Shown in pieces: positions 21,379 to 28,709 of a stretch of 30,626 bases of DNA (position 1 is the first letter of the stretch; every line of letters starts with the position of its first letter). Source of the stretch: QHYU01 sp041493955 (GTDB taxonomy: Bacteria; Acidobacteriota; Terriglobia; Acidiferrales; UBA7541); NCBI GenBank assembly GCA_041493955.1, contig JBGPZW010000024.1, positions 1-30,626 on the forward strand. Direction: 5' to 3'. The position numbers were made by a program, and so were the translations under genes. The notes under the pieces were generated by a model. It did not search any database and was not told the origin of the DNA. It saw only the letters and a program-made list of their open reading frames with translations.

Positions 21379-21594
21379 ATGGAGATTCAGCACTATCCGA
21401 CCGAACTCAACTACGTCAACGCATGGCTCGCTCTGCGGGGGTTAGACGATAGGAGTTTCCTGGGACTTTTTTTGCAAGCTTGCCTTCACGCCGACACGGA
21501 GAACTACGAATTCATGCGGCCCGCGCTCCTGCTGATGATGGAGAAATATCCGGCGCCGGCGAAGCAGCTTGCCGCTGAGCAGTCGAACGACTAA
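21379..21594 (+). CDS. Hypothetical early protein
   Basis: The open frame reaches to 21070, but ATG 21379 with GAGGGAC just upstream gives the plausible 71-residue product MEIQHYPTELNYVNAWLALRGLDDRSFLGLFLQACLHAD. It is helical, acidic and without Cys motifs apart from one Cys. It is coupled to the next gene through TAATG. Unknown function. Confidence 0.6.
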   Translation: MEIQHYPTELNYVNAWLALRGLDDRSFLGLFLQACLHADTENYEFMRPALLLMMEKYPAPAKQLAAEQSND

Positions 21595-21806
21595 TGAAAC
21601 ACGAACTCGCGATCGAGGATGCGCTGGCCATCTTGGCCGCCAGGAGGGAATTTCGCCAGCAGGGATTTTTTGCGTGCGGATGCTGCGGCCGGCTGCTGAT
21701 GTACATCTCGCGCGACACCGGATTCTCGCCGGCATGGATCCCCGCGTCGATGGTCACCATGCGATTGCTGCACAACGAGCGCATCACCGGAGAATTGGGC
21801 GGATAG
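21594..21806 (+). CDS. Small Cys-containing early protein
   Basis: The 70-residue protein starts at an ATG overlapping the prior stop. It contains FFACGCCGRLLMY, a CxCC cluster next to a hydrophobic strand, then SPAWIPASMVTMRLLHNERIT. A complete zinc site cannot be defined from the three Cys. Unknown function; early operon member. Confidence 0.55.
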   Translation: MKHELAIEDALAILAARREFRQQGFFACGCCGRLLMYISRDTGFSPAWIPASMVTMRLLHNERITGELGG

Positions 21807-21809
21807 TCC

Positions 21810-22040
21810 ATGGCACTTTCCGAGAGTCTGATCGTCCGCGCCATTCGGGAACTCGATGGGACCGAATGCGTCTGCGGCAAGAAGAAAGATAGCGGCCGGC
21901 CGCTCTGCCAGTACTGCTATTTGGCACTCCCGACCGAAATGCGCGCGCAACTGAACAAGACGATCCGCGAAGGATTTCCCGAAGTGTACGACGGCGCCAA
22001 AGATTGGCTGCGGATCAACACGACCCGGATCAAGCCATGA
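21810..22040 (+). CDS. Small zinc-finger protein
   Basis: The 76-residue protein carries ECVCGKKKDSGRPLCQYCYLALP, a CxC-x(10)-CxxC zinc knuckle, followed by a helical tail (MRAQLNKTIREGFPEVYDGAKDWLR). The CGKKKDSGRPLCxxC pattern is common among small phage and soil-bacterial proteins. It is ATGA-coupled to the next gene. Likely nucleic acid or protein binding. Confidence 0.65.
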   Translation: MALSESLIVRAIRELDGTECVCGKKKDSGRPLCQYCYLALPTEMRAQLNKTIREGFPEVYDGAKDWLRINTTRIKP

Positions 22041-22528
22041 GCGACGACCTGCGCGAACTGATGATCTGCGGGCATCCGAAGGCGTGCGAGCAATCTCTGA
22101 AAGGTTTCACGCCGCAGGTGCTGTTTGCATGTGCCGCTTGCGAGCGCGAAGCCGCCGCCGTCGAAGCGGCGCGGGAGGAGTGCGCCGCCCTTATAGGTCG
22201 GTATTTGTCTACTTACCCTCCTGATATCTTTATTGAGCCGCCGCGCGGGCAACACGGTACGACCGTGGATAGTTGCTCTGCGCGTGCGCTCCGTGGAGTA
22301 CTGCCGAATATTGCTTTCGACATTCGTGGCCTCAGCGTTACCGGCGCGCTCGCCCTGCGCATCGCGCAGGCGCGGCTATCTACCTTGAAGGCAATTCTCG
22401 CTTTCATGCACGACCACTGCTACGTCGGAATGTCCGGGGATCCCGACGACGTCGAGTTCCATGAGGATGTTTTGGACGGCGAATTGCGCGAGCAAATCGC
22501 CGAACTCGAAGCGACGCCAAAGCCATGA
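22037..22528 (+). CDS. Hypothetical early protein
   Basis: ATG 22037 overlaps the preceding stop and gives 163 residues. An N-terminal Cys-containing part (MICGHPKACEQS, FACAACERE) precedes a helical region and an acidic C-terminus (DPDDVEFHEDVLDGELREQIAELE). The CxH/CxxC positions could form a zinc site. No family recognised. It is ATGA-coupled to the HerA-like ATPase, suggesting coordinated production. Confidence 0.6.
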   Translation: MSDDLRELMICGHPKACEQSLKGFTPQVLFACAACEREAAAVEAAREECAALIGRYLSTYPPDIFIEPPRGQHGTTVDSCSARALRGVLPNIAFDIRGLSVTGALALRIAQARLSTLKAILAFMHDHCYVGMSGDPDDVEFHEDVLDGELREQIAELEATPKP

Positions 22529-24219
22529 GCCAGATCATCATCGGAAAAGCCGAGGGGCGTAACGTCGCGCTCGATCTCGATGTGCTCCTGCGTACGCGGC
22601 TGCTGATTCAGGCTAGCTCGGGCCAAGGCAAGTCCTGGCTCATCCGCCGCATTGCCGAGCAGGCTTTCGGTAAGGTGCAGATCCTCATCATCGATTCCGA
22701 AGGCGAGTTCGCTTCGTTGCGCGAGAAATTCTTCTTTCTGCTGGTCGGTCCCGGAGGGGAGACGCCGGCGGACGTGCGCTCTGCAGCCAAGGTTGCGGAG
22801 AAGATGCTCGAACTTCGCGCCAACGCCATCTGCGACATCTTCGAGTTGAAACATGCCAAGCACGCTTGGGTGCGCGCCTTCCTTTCGGCGCTGATCGATG
22901 CCTCGAAAAAACTTTGGCATCCGGCGTTGATCATCGTGGACGAAGCGCACAAGTTCTGCCCGGAGGGCAAGGCGGGCCAATCGGAAGCGGCCGATGCCAT
23001 GATCGATCTGGCCACGGCCGGCCGTAAGCGTGGCTTCTGCGCCATCTTCGCCACGCAACGGTTGGGCAAGCTGCGCAAGGATGCCAGCGCCGAGCTGCTG
23101 AATCGCTTGGTCGGCGGCACGTTTGAGGACCTGGACGTGGAACGCGCCGCCGACGAACTGAGCGTGCCCCGCTCCGATCGCGCAATCTTTCGGCGGGACA
23201 TCAAAGTGCTCGAGGCTGGCCAATTTTTCGCTCTTGGCCGTGCGGTCTCAAAAGAGCGGATCCGGCTGACTGTCGGGGCGATTCTGACCAGCCATCCCGA
23301 AGCGGGGTCAACGAAGCACGCCGCAGAGCCCCCGCCGGCGCCGGAAAAAATCCGCGCGTTGCTGCCCAAGCTGGCAGACCTGCCCAAAGCCGCAGAAGAA
23401 GAGGCACGCACGCTCGCAGAATTGAAACAGCAGATCCGCGGGCTGAAAGCGCAACTCCGGGCGCAGCCGAAGGCGGCGCCAATCCAGCGCATTCAGCCCG
23501 CCGAGCGCCACTTGGAAACCCAACTGCGACGCCAATATCAGGATGTGGCCCACAGCCATGGCCGGATGGCCAGAGCCGGCACTCGCCTAGCTCAGCAATT
23601 AGCAGAACTCGCAGAGAATATGGCGAAAACTTTCAATATCCCGGTCCCGAAGCCGGTTCTCCCGAAACTGGAAGATTCACGAATTCATGAAAAGTTGAAA
23701 ACGCCAGTTTCAGCTCTGCCGGCCAGTTTGCATTCGATGGCTAAGAACAATGGAGAGCTGCCTGGGGGCGAGCGCGAAGTCTTGAAAGTGATCGCCAAAT
23801 ACCAAGACGGAGTGAAGCGCGATCAAGTCTCCATCCTGAGCGGCTACAAACGATCTACGCGTGACGCCTATTTGGCGCGGCTGCGAACAAAGTCCCTCAT
23901 TGACGAGCGTGCCGGAAACATCTTCATCACCGAGGCAGGCATCCTCGCGCTCGGCGACCACTATGAAACCTTTCCGGATAGCGGCGAGGAATTGCAACGC
24001 TACTGGCTCAACAAATTGCCGGAAGGCGAGAAGAAGCTGCTCCAGATCATGCTGCAAGACGGCGACCGGAGCACGCCATTCGACCGGGAATTCTTGAGCG
24101 AAGCGACCGGCTACAAGCGCTCCACTCGCGACGCCTATCTCTCCCGCATGGCCGCCAGGAAAATCATCGAAACGATCGGCCCCGGCCAGGTTAAGGCGTC
24201 GGAAGCGTTCTTTCAATAA
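22525..24219 (+). CDS. HerA/FtsK-like ATPase with duplicated wHTH tail
   Basis: The 564-residue protein has Walker A ASSGQGKS (30-37), an ILIIDSEGEF strand, Walker B ALIIVDEAH (134-142) and a downstream sensor-like CAIFATQRLGKL. These place it with HerA/DUF87-type hexameric DNA translocases. Residues ~250-400 are a Pro/Ala/Lys-rich linker with coiled coil. The C-terminal ~150 residues hold two related wHTH-like units, each with the identical GYKRSTRDAYL motif (about residues 439 and 529). The role is probably DNA translocation or helicase action in replication or recombination. A dedicated NurA-type partner is not seen, although the PD-(D/E)XK protein at 16727 is a nuclease in the same region. 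Confidence 0.82.
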   Translation: MSQIIIGKAEGRNVALDLDVLLRTRLLIQASSGQGKSWLIRRIAEQAFGKVQILIIDSEGEFASLREKFFFLLVGPGGETPADVRSAAKVAEKMLELRANAICDIFELKHAKHAWVRAFLSALIDASKKLWHPALIIVDEAHKFCPEGKAGQSEAADAMIDLATAGRKRGFCAIFATQRLGKLRKDASAELLNRLVGGTFEDLDVERAADELSVPRSDRAIFRRDIKVLEAGQFFALGRAVSKERIRLTVGAILTSHPEAGSTKHAAEPPPAPEKIRALLPKLADLPKAAEEEARTLAELKQQIRGLKAQLRAQPKAAPIQRIQPAERHLETQLRRQYQDVAHSHGRMARAGTRLAQQLAELAENMAKTFNIPVPKPVLPKLEDSRIHEKLKTPVSALPASLHSMAKNNGELPGGEREVLKVIAKYQDGVKRDQVSILSGYKRSTRDAYLARLRTKSLIDERAGNIFITEAGILALGDHYETFPDSGEELQRYWLNKLPEGEKKLLQIMLQDGDRSTPFDREFLSEATGYKRSTRDAYLSRMAARKIIETIGPGQVKASEAFFQ

Positions 24220-24527
24220 TGAACCGGAACGGGCCACAAATCGCATTGGTCTATTTCGGCCAGCTCTGTCTTTTCTGGACCGACCAGGAGCGCGAGTGCT
24301 CGCGCATCGGCGGCTTGCGGGCCTGCCCGCATTGCCGGCGGCCGCTGAACATGCTCGACCTGACCGGCTGGCGCGAGATGCACAGAGATTATGCGCTCAC
24401 ATCCGATATCCCGAACTATTTGGCGATGATCGAATGGATGAAAGGGAAATGTTTTCTATCTCTGCGCGATGCCAAGAGCGCCTATGAACACCGGAAAGGA
24501 CCTCGAGGGCCGATCCTGGTGAGTTGA
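24219..24527 (+). CDS. Small CxxC protein
   Basis: The 102-residue protein overlaps the ATPase stop. It has LRACPHCRRPLNMLD, a CxxC knuckle, plus two other Cys (QLCLF, ERECSR) that could complete a zinc ribbon. The rest is helical (EMHRDYALTSDIPNYLAMIEWMKGK). No family is assigned. It lies between the ATPase and the replication initiator-like gene, so a replication accessory role is possible. Confidence 0.6.
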   Translation: MNRNGPQIALVYFGQLCLFWTDQERECSRIGGLRACPHCRRPLNMLDLTGWREMHRDYALTSDIPNYLAMIEWMKGKCFLSLRDAKSAYEHRKGPRGPILVS

Positions 24528-24541
24528 CGGAGACCGAAAGC

Positions 24542-25114
24542 ATGACCAGGCCGGAACGACTAATCGGGACGCGGGAGGGCGTACTCACCCAGGAGCATCG
24601 CCGGCGCATGGGCCCGGCGCGGCTGCTGTTTGACTGGCTGGTGGCGCGGCAGACGGCCTCGCGCAATGGGACCGGCCTGGTGCTCCGCGGAGCGCCGATC
24701 ACCTACGCGCGGATCCAGTCGGAGACCGGCTATCCCCGCCGAAGCCTGCAACGCTGGATGCAGCGCCTGGTCCGGGAGGGTTACATCGAAGTCCAGCACG
24801 CTCATTACTGCCGGATGATCGTGGGAATTCCGAAGCAAAAGAAGTTCAAGCCGAAGCAGGGCGAGATGAGATTTCCACAGATTTCCACAGATTTCCACAG
24901 GTCTAAGTGCGCCAGAAGTGGCGCACCTGGGGCGCCAGAAGTGGCGCACTCAATAAGGGGTTTAGGTTTGAGTGACAAACTTCAAAAGATTACTACGAAG
25001 CGCCCCGCCCTGGTGATCGAAAGAAAACCCGAGGAACAATCCCCCATGACTTCAGAGCAATGGCGCGAATTCCGGGGCCTGCTCGGCCGCGTCGCCGCGG
25101 GCAGAAATTTCTGA
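24542..25114 (+). CDS. Replication initiator-like wHTH protein carrying a candidate origin
   Basis: TTG 24524 is in frame but abuts its would-be SD; ATG 24542 with GGAGA 8 nt upstream is preferred (190 residues). The N-terminal half is a winged helix: ARLLFDWLVARQ, then APITYARIQSETGYPRRSLQRWMQRLVREGYIEVQ, typical of phage replication initiators of the O/DnaD-like type. The middle of the gene contains three 10-bp iterons and two hairpins (24871-24949), as the lambda O gene contains ori lambda. The C-terminal ~50 residues (MTSEQWREFRGLLGRV) probably bind a partner such as a helicase or loader. No helicase is visible adjacent. Confidence 0.7.
   Translation: MTRPERLIGTREGVLTQEHRRRMGPARLLFDWLVARQTASRNGTGLVLRGAPITYARIQSETGYPRRSLQRWMQRLVREGYIEVQHAHYCRMIVGIPKQKKFKPKQGEMRFPQISTDFHRSKCARSGAPGAPEVAHSIRGLGLSDKLQKITTKRPALVIERKPEEQSPMTSEQWREFRGLLGRVAAGRNF
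24871..24900 (+). repeat. Iterons: three ATTTCCACAG units
   Basis: ATTTCCACAG occurs three times head to tail with a 10-bp period, about one helical turn. The core TTTCCACA is close to the DnaA box (7/9 to TTATCCACA). In-phase iterons inside an initiator gene are typical of theta-type phage origins. Confidence 0.75.
24907..24949 (+). repeat. Paired hairpins next to iterons
   Basis: GTGCGCCA/TGGCGCAC (24907-24914 and 24919-24926) surround GAAG. The same structure recurs at 24931-24949, as an 18-bp direct repeat with a 23-bp period. Immediately downstream is a relatively AT-rich stretch (about 24950-25000) that could be an unwinding element. Confidence 0.75.
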
Positions 25115-25980
25115 TGGAACTGACGGCGATTGATATTTGCGGGGGAGCTGGTGGCTGGGCGATCGCGGCGCGCGGCTTGCCGATCCGCATCATCGCGACG
25201 ATTGATCGGGCTGAAGATTGCTGCGCTACGTATCACTATAACCACCCGCAAGTTGAAGTTATATGCGCGGATCTTCTTAATATAGAACCGACAAGATTCG
25301 CTGGCGTTGATGTCGTGCTGGGTGCTGTCCCCTGCGAGGAAATCAGCGTGGCTCGCCATGGTTGCGGAATCTTGAAAAACAGCGATCTTCACGATTGGCA
25401 CACTCTGCTTGATGGAAGTCTTGCTTGCGTCGAAAAAATCGGACCTCGCTTCTGGTGCTTGGAGAACGTACAACAGATGCGGCGCCATCTGCCTCCCCTC
25501 ACTCCCTACGTCATAATGCACGCGGCTGAGTTTTCCGGCCAAGCTCGGACGCGAATCTTCGTCGGCAAGTTCCCGACAGTTCGGCCGCTCGGCGATAATA
25601 CCACGTTGAGCGACTACCTATTGCCCGGGCCCTACACAATTTCGCCAAAGACGCTGGCAGCAACGCGAATCAGCCATCGGCAATGGTATGAGAAAGACAC
25701 GAAGCGCCTTCTCAGGCTCGATCGAAAATCTCCTACGATCACCGATTTTGGCAGTCGGCATTCACGCGGCTTCTGCGTGGCAATGGAAGACGGCCGCGAG
25801 CGGACCTTGCAGTTCACGGAAGCGGCTGCAATCCAAGGGTTTCCGAGTAACTACGTTTTCGTTTGTTCGCTTTCCCGCGCATGGAAAATGGTCGCGCAGG
25901 CCATTCCGATTTCATTGGGACGGGCCATACTGCGAGCGATGTGCGATTCCGTTCAAACAAGGGCAACCTGCGGCAAATAA
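25114..25980 (+). CDS. C5-cytosine DNA methyltransferase
   Basis: The frame is open upstream, but ATG 25114 overlapping the previous stop (TGATG) begins at motif I: ELTAIDICGGAGG (residues 7-14). Motif IV is AVPCEEIS with catalytic Cys74 after Pro73, a variant of the usual PPCQ-x-FS. Motif VI is LENV (116-119), motif VIII GQARTRIFVG (142-151), motif IX lies near LQFTEAAAIQGFP, and a degenerate motif X is AIPISLGRAI. At 288 residues it is short but has all core motifs, with a brief target-recognition region. It methylates cytosine at an unknown target, most likely to protect phage DNA from restriction. No partner restriction enzyme is adjacent. Confidence 0.85.
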   Translation: MELTAIDICGGAGGWAIAARGLPIRIIATIDRAEDCCATYHYNHPQVEVICADLLNIEPTRFAGVDVVLGAVPCEEISVARHGCGILKNSDLHDWHTLLDGSLACVEKIGPRFWCLENVQQMRRHLPPLTPYVIMHAAEFSGQARTRIFVGKFPTVRPLGDNTTLSDYLLPGPYTISPKTLAATRISHRQWYEKDTKRLLRLDRKSPTITDFGSRHSRGFCVAMEDGRERTLQFTEAAAIQGFPSNYVFVCSLSRAWKMVAQAIPISLGRAILRAMCDSVQTRATCGK

Positions 25981-25981
25981 T

Positions 25982-26512
25982 ATGGATGCTGATCTTTTGC
26001 GGATCGTCGTCCCCGGGCATCCGCTGCCGATGCCGCAGGGCAAGGTTGTCTACCGGCCAGGTCTAGGTCGCCACATCCGTCTGATGCCCGACAATATCCG
26101 CGCATGGCAGAATGCGATCGGCACCTGCGCCCTTCTAGCCATCCGCGAGTTCAAAGCGAGCCATCCTCGCGCTCAATTCCCGATGCGGGGACCGCTGCTC
26201 GTCGGATTCCAATTCTTCCGCAGCAAGCCGAAGCACGTTCCCATTGGCTGCGACCAGTTCCCCGCACAGCGCCCGGACCTAGAAAACTATGAGGAGCTGG
26301 TCGCGGACGCTTTGACCGGGATTGTCTACCACGACGACTCCCAAATCATCGGGCACTTCGGCTTCCCCTTCCACGCGAAACTGTATGCAGGTGATCTGGG
26401 AGAGCGTACCGTCATCTTGGCTATGCCGCTGAAGCCCGTCGATCTCACATTGGGATCTTCCGGGTTCGAGATCATCCATCAGCGAACGCTCGCAAAGTGC
26501 GGAATGTACTGA
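25982..26512 (+). CDS. RusA-like Holliday junction resolvase
   Basis: ATG 25982, two bases after the MTase stop, gives 176 residues. The RusA (PF05866) signature region lies at residues 97-122: RPDLENYEELVADAL followed by HDDSQI, and IVVPGHPLPMP is the typical N-terminal strand. Asp99, Asp109 and Asp118/119 are kept. In the classical PD-x-DN-x3-K motif the second Asp is Glu101 and the Lys position is also acidic, so activity may be altered. RusA enzymes are small phage resolvases that cut recombination or replication junctions before packaging. Translation is coupled to the next gene. Confidence 0.85.
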   Translation: MDADLLRIVVPGHPLPMPQGKVVYRPGLGRHIRLMPDNIRAWQNAIGTCALLAIREFKASHPRAQFPMRGPLLVGFQFFRSKPKHVPIGCDQFPAQRPDLENYEELVADALTGIVYHDDSQIIGHFGFPFHAKLYAGDLGERTVILAMPLKPVDLTLGSSGFEIIHQRTLAKCGMY

Positions 26513-26886
26513 TGCCGTGGAAGCCTAAGCATCCTTGCGGAGTTCGCGGCTGCCCGGCGCTCACCGATGAACGCTTTTGCCCGCAGCATGAGAGACAGCA
26601 ACAGCAGCGGTACGATCAGGCGCGTGGCTCCGCCGCGGCGCGCGGCTACGATTACCGATGGCGGAGACTGGAACGGAGCATCCTTGCCCGCGATCCCATC
26701 TGTATGAAGTGTGGCCTAGCGCCTTCCACCGTGGCGGACCACAAGATACCGCGAAGCCGGGGCGGGGCGGATGATCCGGAGAACTTGCAAGGCATATGCG
26801 CTCCATGCCACGGCCGCAAGACCGCGCTCAAGGACGGCGGGTTCGGCCGCGCGCCCGCGGCAGGGCATATGCCAGAAAATCGCTAA
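26512..26886 (+). CDS. HNH endonuclease
   Basis: The 124-residue protein starts at ATG 26512, overlapping the RusA-like stop (an in-frame GTG lies upstream at 26497). The HNH core is clear: CMKC (64-67), DH (76-77), RSRGGADDPENLQ with Asn91, and CAPCH (96-100). An extra N-terminal zinc-like cluster (CGVRGC-x(8)-CPQH) precedes a GYDYRWRRLERSIL helix. This architecture is typical of phage HNH proteins encoded near terminase and needed for cos cleavage or packaging in several phages. No terminase is in view, but it may lie beyond the right end. Confidence 0.9.
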   Translation: MPWKPKHPCGVRGCPALTDERFCPQHERQQQQRYDQARGSAAARGYDYRWRRLERSILARDPICMKCGLAPSTVADHKIPRSRGGADDPENLQGICAPCHGRKTALKDGGFGRAPAAGHMPENR

Positions 26887-26957
26887 GTGCCTGTCTTTCT
26901 AGACCAGCGTGCTACCAACACATGCGCGAGCGCGACTTTCGGTAGGGGGGGTGGGTC

Positions 26958-27548
26958 ATGGCCAAGCCAAGTAGCAGGGCAGTAAAGCCAGGCAAACTGC
27001 AAATCAAGCACGCGGATCCGCGCTCGCTTAATCCAGCCGCCTATAATCCGCGCAAGATCACTCCACGCGAGCTTGCCAAGCTGCGAACGTCCATTCGCTC
27101 CTTCGGTTTTGTCGAGCCGGTCGTTGTGCGCGCAGCCACGAATGACATCATCGGCGGCCATCAGAGGGTCAAGGCCGCGATCGCGGAAGGTTTGAAGCGC
27201 GTTCCGGTCGTTCGCCTAGAGATCACCGAACAGAAAGCGAAAGCCCTAAACCTGGCGCTGAACCGAATTCACGGCGAATGGGACGTCCCAAAGTTGCGCA
27301 CGCTGCTCGATGAACTCGCCGGCGACGAATTCGATTTGAAGCTGACCGGATTCGAGCCTGCGGAGATCGAGCAGCTCGCCAACGATTCGAGGGCGGCCAT
27401 CGAGGAAGTGGACTTGCGGCCGCCGCCGTCGGTGGTCTGGATTCTCTGTGGGATTCCGCTGGACGTGTACGGCGAAGTCCGGGAGCACGTCGCGGCGCTG
27501 GAAACCCATGCAACCATCTCCATTCAGGCTTCCCGGGACAAAACCTAG
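26958..27548 (+). CDS. ParB/Srx-fold protein
   Basis: The 196-residue protein begins after GGGGGGG-rich SD sequence. Residues ~15-110 match the ParB N-terminal domain: DPRSLNPAAYNPRKITPRELAKLRTSIRSFGFVEPVVVR, the nucleotide-binding loop IIGGHQRVKAA (GGHQR 66-70), VPVVRLEI and ALNLALNRIHGEWD. It lacks the KorB/ParB central HTH, so partition is unlikely. Phage proteins of this form are usually encoded near DNA methyltransferases or terminases and may act as CTP/NTP-binding or nuclease proteins. Confidence 0.85.
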   Translation: MAKPSSRAVKPGKLQIKHADPRSLNPAAYNPRKITPRELAKLRTSIRSFGFVEPVVVRAATNDIIGGHQRVKAAIAEGLKRVPVVRLEITEQKAKALNLALNRIHGEWDVPKLRTLLDELAGDEFDLKLTGFEPAEIEQLANDSRAAIEEVDLRPPPSVVWILCGIPLDVYGEVREHVAALETHATISIQASRDKT

Positions 27549-27761
27549 AAAATGCCTGCCATGATGCCGCCTCATACCCCGGTTTCCATGGTTTCCCGCC
27601 GCCCACAGCCTCTAATTCCCTTCCCCACTACCCTACCCTATGCCGGAGCGTCAAAATCGCCCATATTGACTCCCAGGGCCTGTCTTTGCGCCACAAAGTT
27701 GTGCTCAGCCGCGGCTAAGCGTCTGCCATCCTCCCGGGCTTAACTTTCCCTGAAATAAGAC
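27549..27761 (+). other. Non-coding gap upstream of operator
   Basis: About 210 bp without a credible gene (an open frame at 27552-27743 is Pro/Ser-rich with no SD). I see a small hairpin CTTTG-CGCCA-CAAAG and a palindrome AGCCGCGGCT near 27710-27720 but no U-tract. The right end leads into a strong promoter with an operator. Confidence 0.5.
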
Positions 27762-27791
27762 TTGACAAACCTATGGTGCTAGGTTTATACT
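27762..27791 (+). promoter_or_regulatory. Promoter with embedded operator AACCTA-N6-TAGGTT
   Basis: TTGACA (27762-27767) and TATACT (27786-27791) are 18 nt apart. The spacer is filled by the perfect inverted repeat AACCTA-TGGTGC-TAGGTT (27768-27785), extending to AAACCT/AGGTTT. This is a textbook repressor-over-promoter layout. It drives the clamp-loader-like gene. A near-identical element occurs at 28706-28729. Confidence 0.8.
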
Positions 27792-27833
27792 CTGGCCATG
27801 ATAGACATTCAGAAGAGAGCAAAGGAGATGGCC

Positions 27834-28709
27834 ATGACACTCGATTTCCCGCAATCGCTCACAGAAAAATACCGGCCACGCAAGCTGGACGACTTCATCG
27901 GCTTGGCCAAACCCAAAAAGGTGCTCTCGGCCTTCGCGGCGCGGCCTTTCGCTTCGGCCTGGCTTTTCCTCGGCCCTAGCGGCGTGGGCAAAACTTCGAT
28001 GGCTCTCGCGCTGGCGCAGGCGATCCCGGCGGAGCTCCAACATATTCCCTCGCGCGCCTGCGACCTGGAGAGCGTCGAAGCCGCCTGCCGGCACTGCTGG
28101 TATGTCCCCATGGCCGCCAATTTCCACCTGGTACTGGTGGACGAGGCCGACCAAATGACTCCGGCGGCGCAATTGGCTTTCCTTTCCAAACTGGACGCCA
28201 CGGCCTCGCCGCCGAATACCATCTTTATCTTCACCGCGAACGATACCCGCCTGCTCGAGCAGCGTTTCCTATCCCGCTGCCGCACGCTCGACTTCGGTCA
28301 GGAGAATCTGAACGGCGAGCTGACCGCTTTCCTACGCCGGCTGGCCAAGTCGGAGGGCGGCAAACTGAGCGGCCTCACACTCGAGCGCATCGCCAAAGAA
28401 TGCACCTCGAACGTGCGCGATGCGGTCACGCGCCTGGAAGTGCAACTAATGACCGGCGAGGAAACCCCGGCGGCGGTGGCTTCCGATGATTTGCACCCGC
28501 ACCGCTGCCCAAAGTGCTCCGCGCAATGGGAACACGACGCCGGCGACTGCGCGGCGCCCTTCAAGACTCCTTGCCGGAACTGCGATCCCGCGGAGCGGCC
28601 GCTCACGGTCGGCCAGGCCCGCGCACGGAAGGCTTGGCGCACAATTCGGAAGAACGTCCGGGCGGAGATCCTTGGAGACGGACGCCGCCAGCACAAAACG
28701 AATTCTTGA
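27834..28709 (+). CDS. Clamp-loader-like AAA+ ATPase with C-terminal zinc cluster
   Basis: AAGGAG at 27822-27827 favours ATG 27834 (291 residues); in-frame ATGs at 27798 and 27828 are less well spaced. The protein has SLTEKYRPRKLDDFIGL (RFC/DnaX box), Walker A GPSGVGKT (47-54), Walker B LVLVDEAD (99-106), sensor 1 FTAND (133-137) and an arginine-finger SRC (147-149). It is thus related to DnaX/RFC clamp loader subunits. The C-terminal lid region ends in a Cys cluster (C225, C228, C239, C247, C250) not usual at that place. It probably loads a sliding clamp or reshapes the replisome. It has its own promoter and operator. Confidence 0.85.
   Translation: MTLDFPQSLTEKYRPRKLDDFIGLAKPKKVLSAFAARPFASAWLFLGPSGVGKTSMALALAQAIPAELQHIPSRACDLESVEAACRHCWYVPMAANFHLVLVDEADQMTPAAQLAFLSKLDATASPPNTIFIFTANDTRLLEQRFLSRCRTLDFGQENLNGELTAFLRRLAKSEGGKLSGLTLERIAKECTSNVRDAVTRLEVQLMTGEETPAAVASDDLHPHRCPKCSAQWEHDAGDCAAPFKTPCRNCDPAERPLTVGQARARKAWRTIRKNVRAEILGDGRRQHKTNS

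Noticed and set aside
24871..24949. CRISPR array
   Set aside because: The 10-bp units are head to tail without spacers, the two hairpin units are too few, and all lie inside a coding frame; no cas genes are present.
27552..27743. 63-residue plus-strand open frame
   Set aside because: No SD, Pro/Ser-rich composition without structure, and it lies in a gap leading to a strong promoter.
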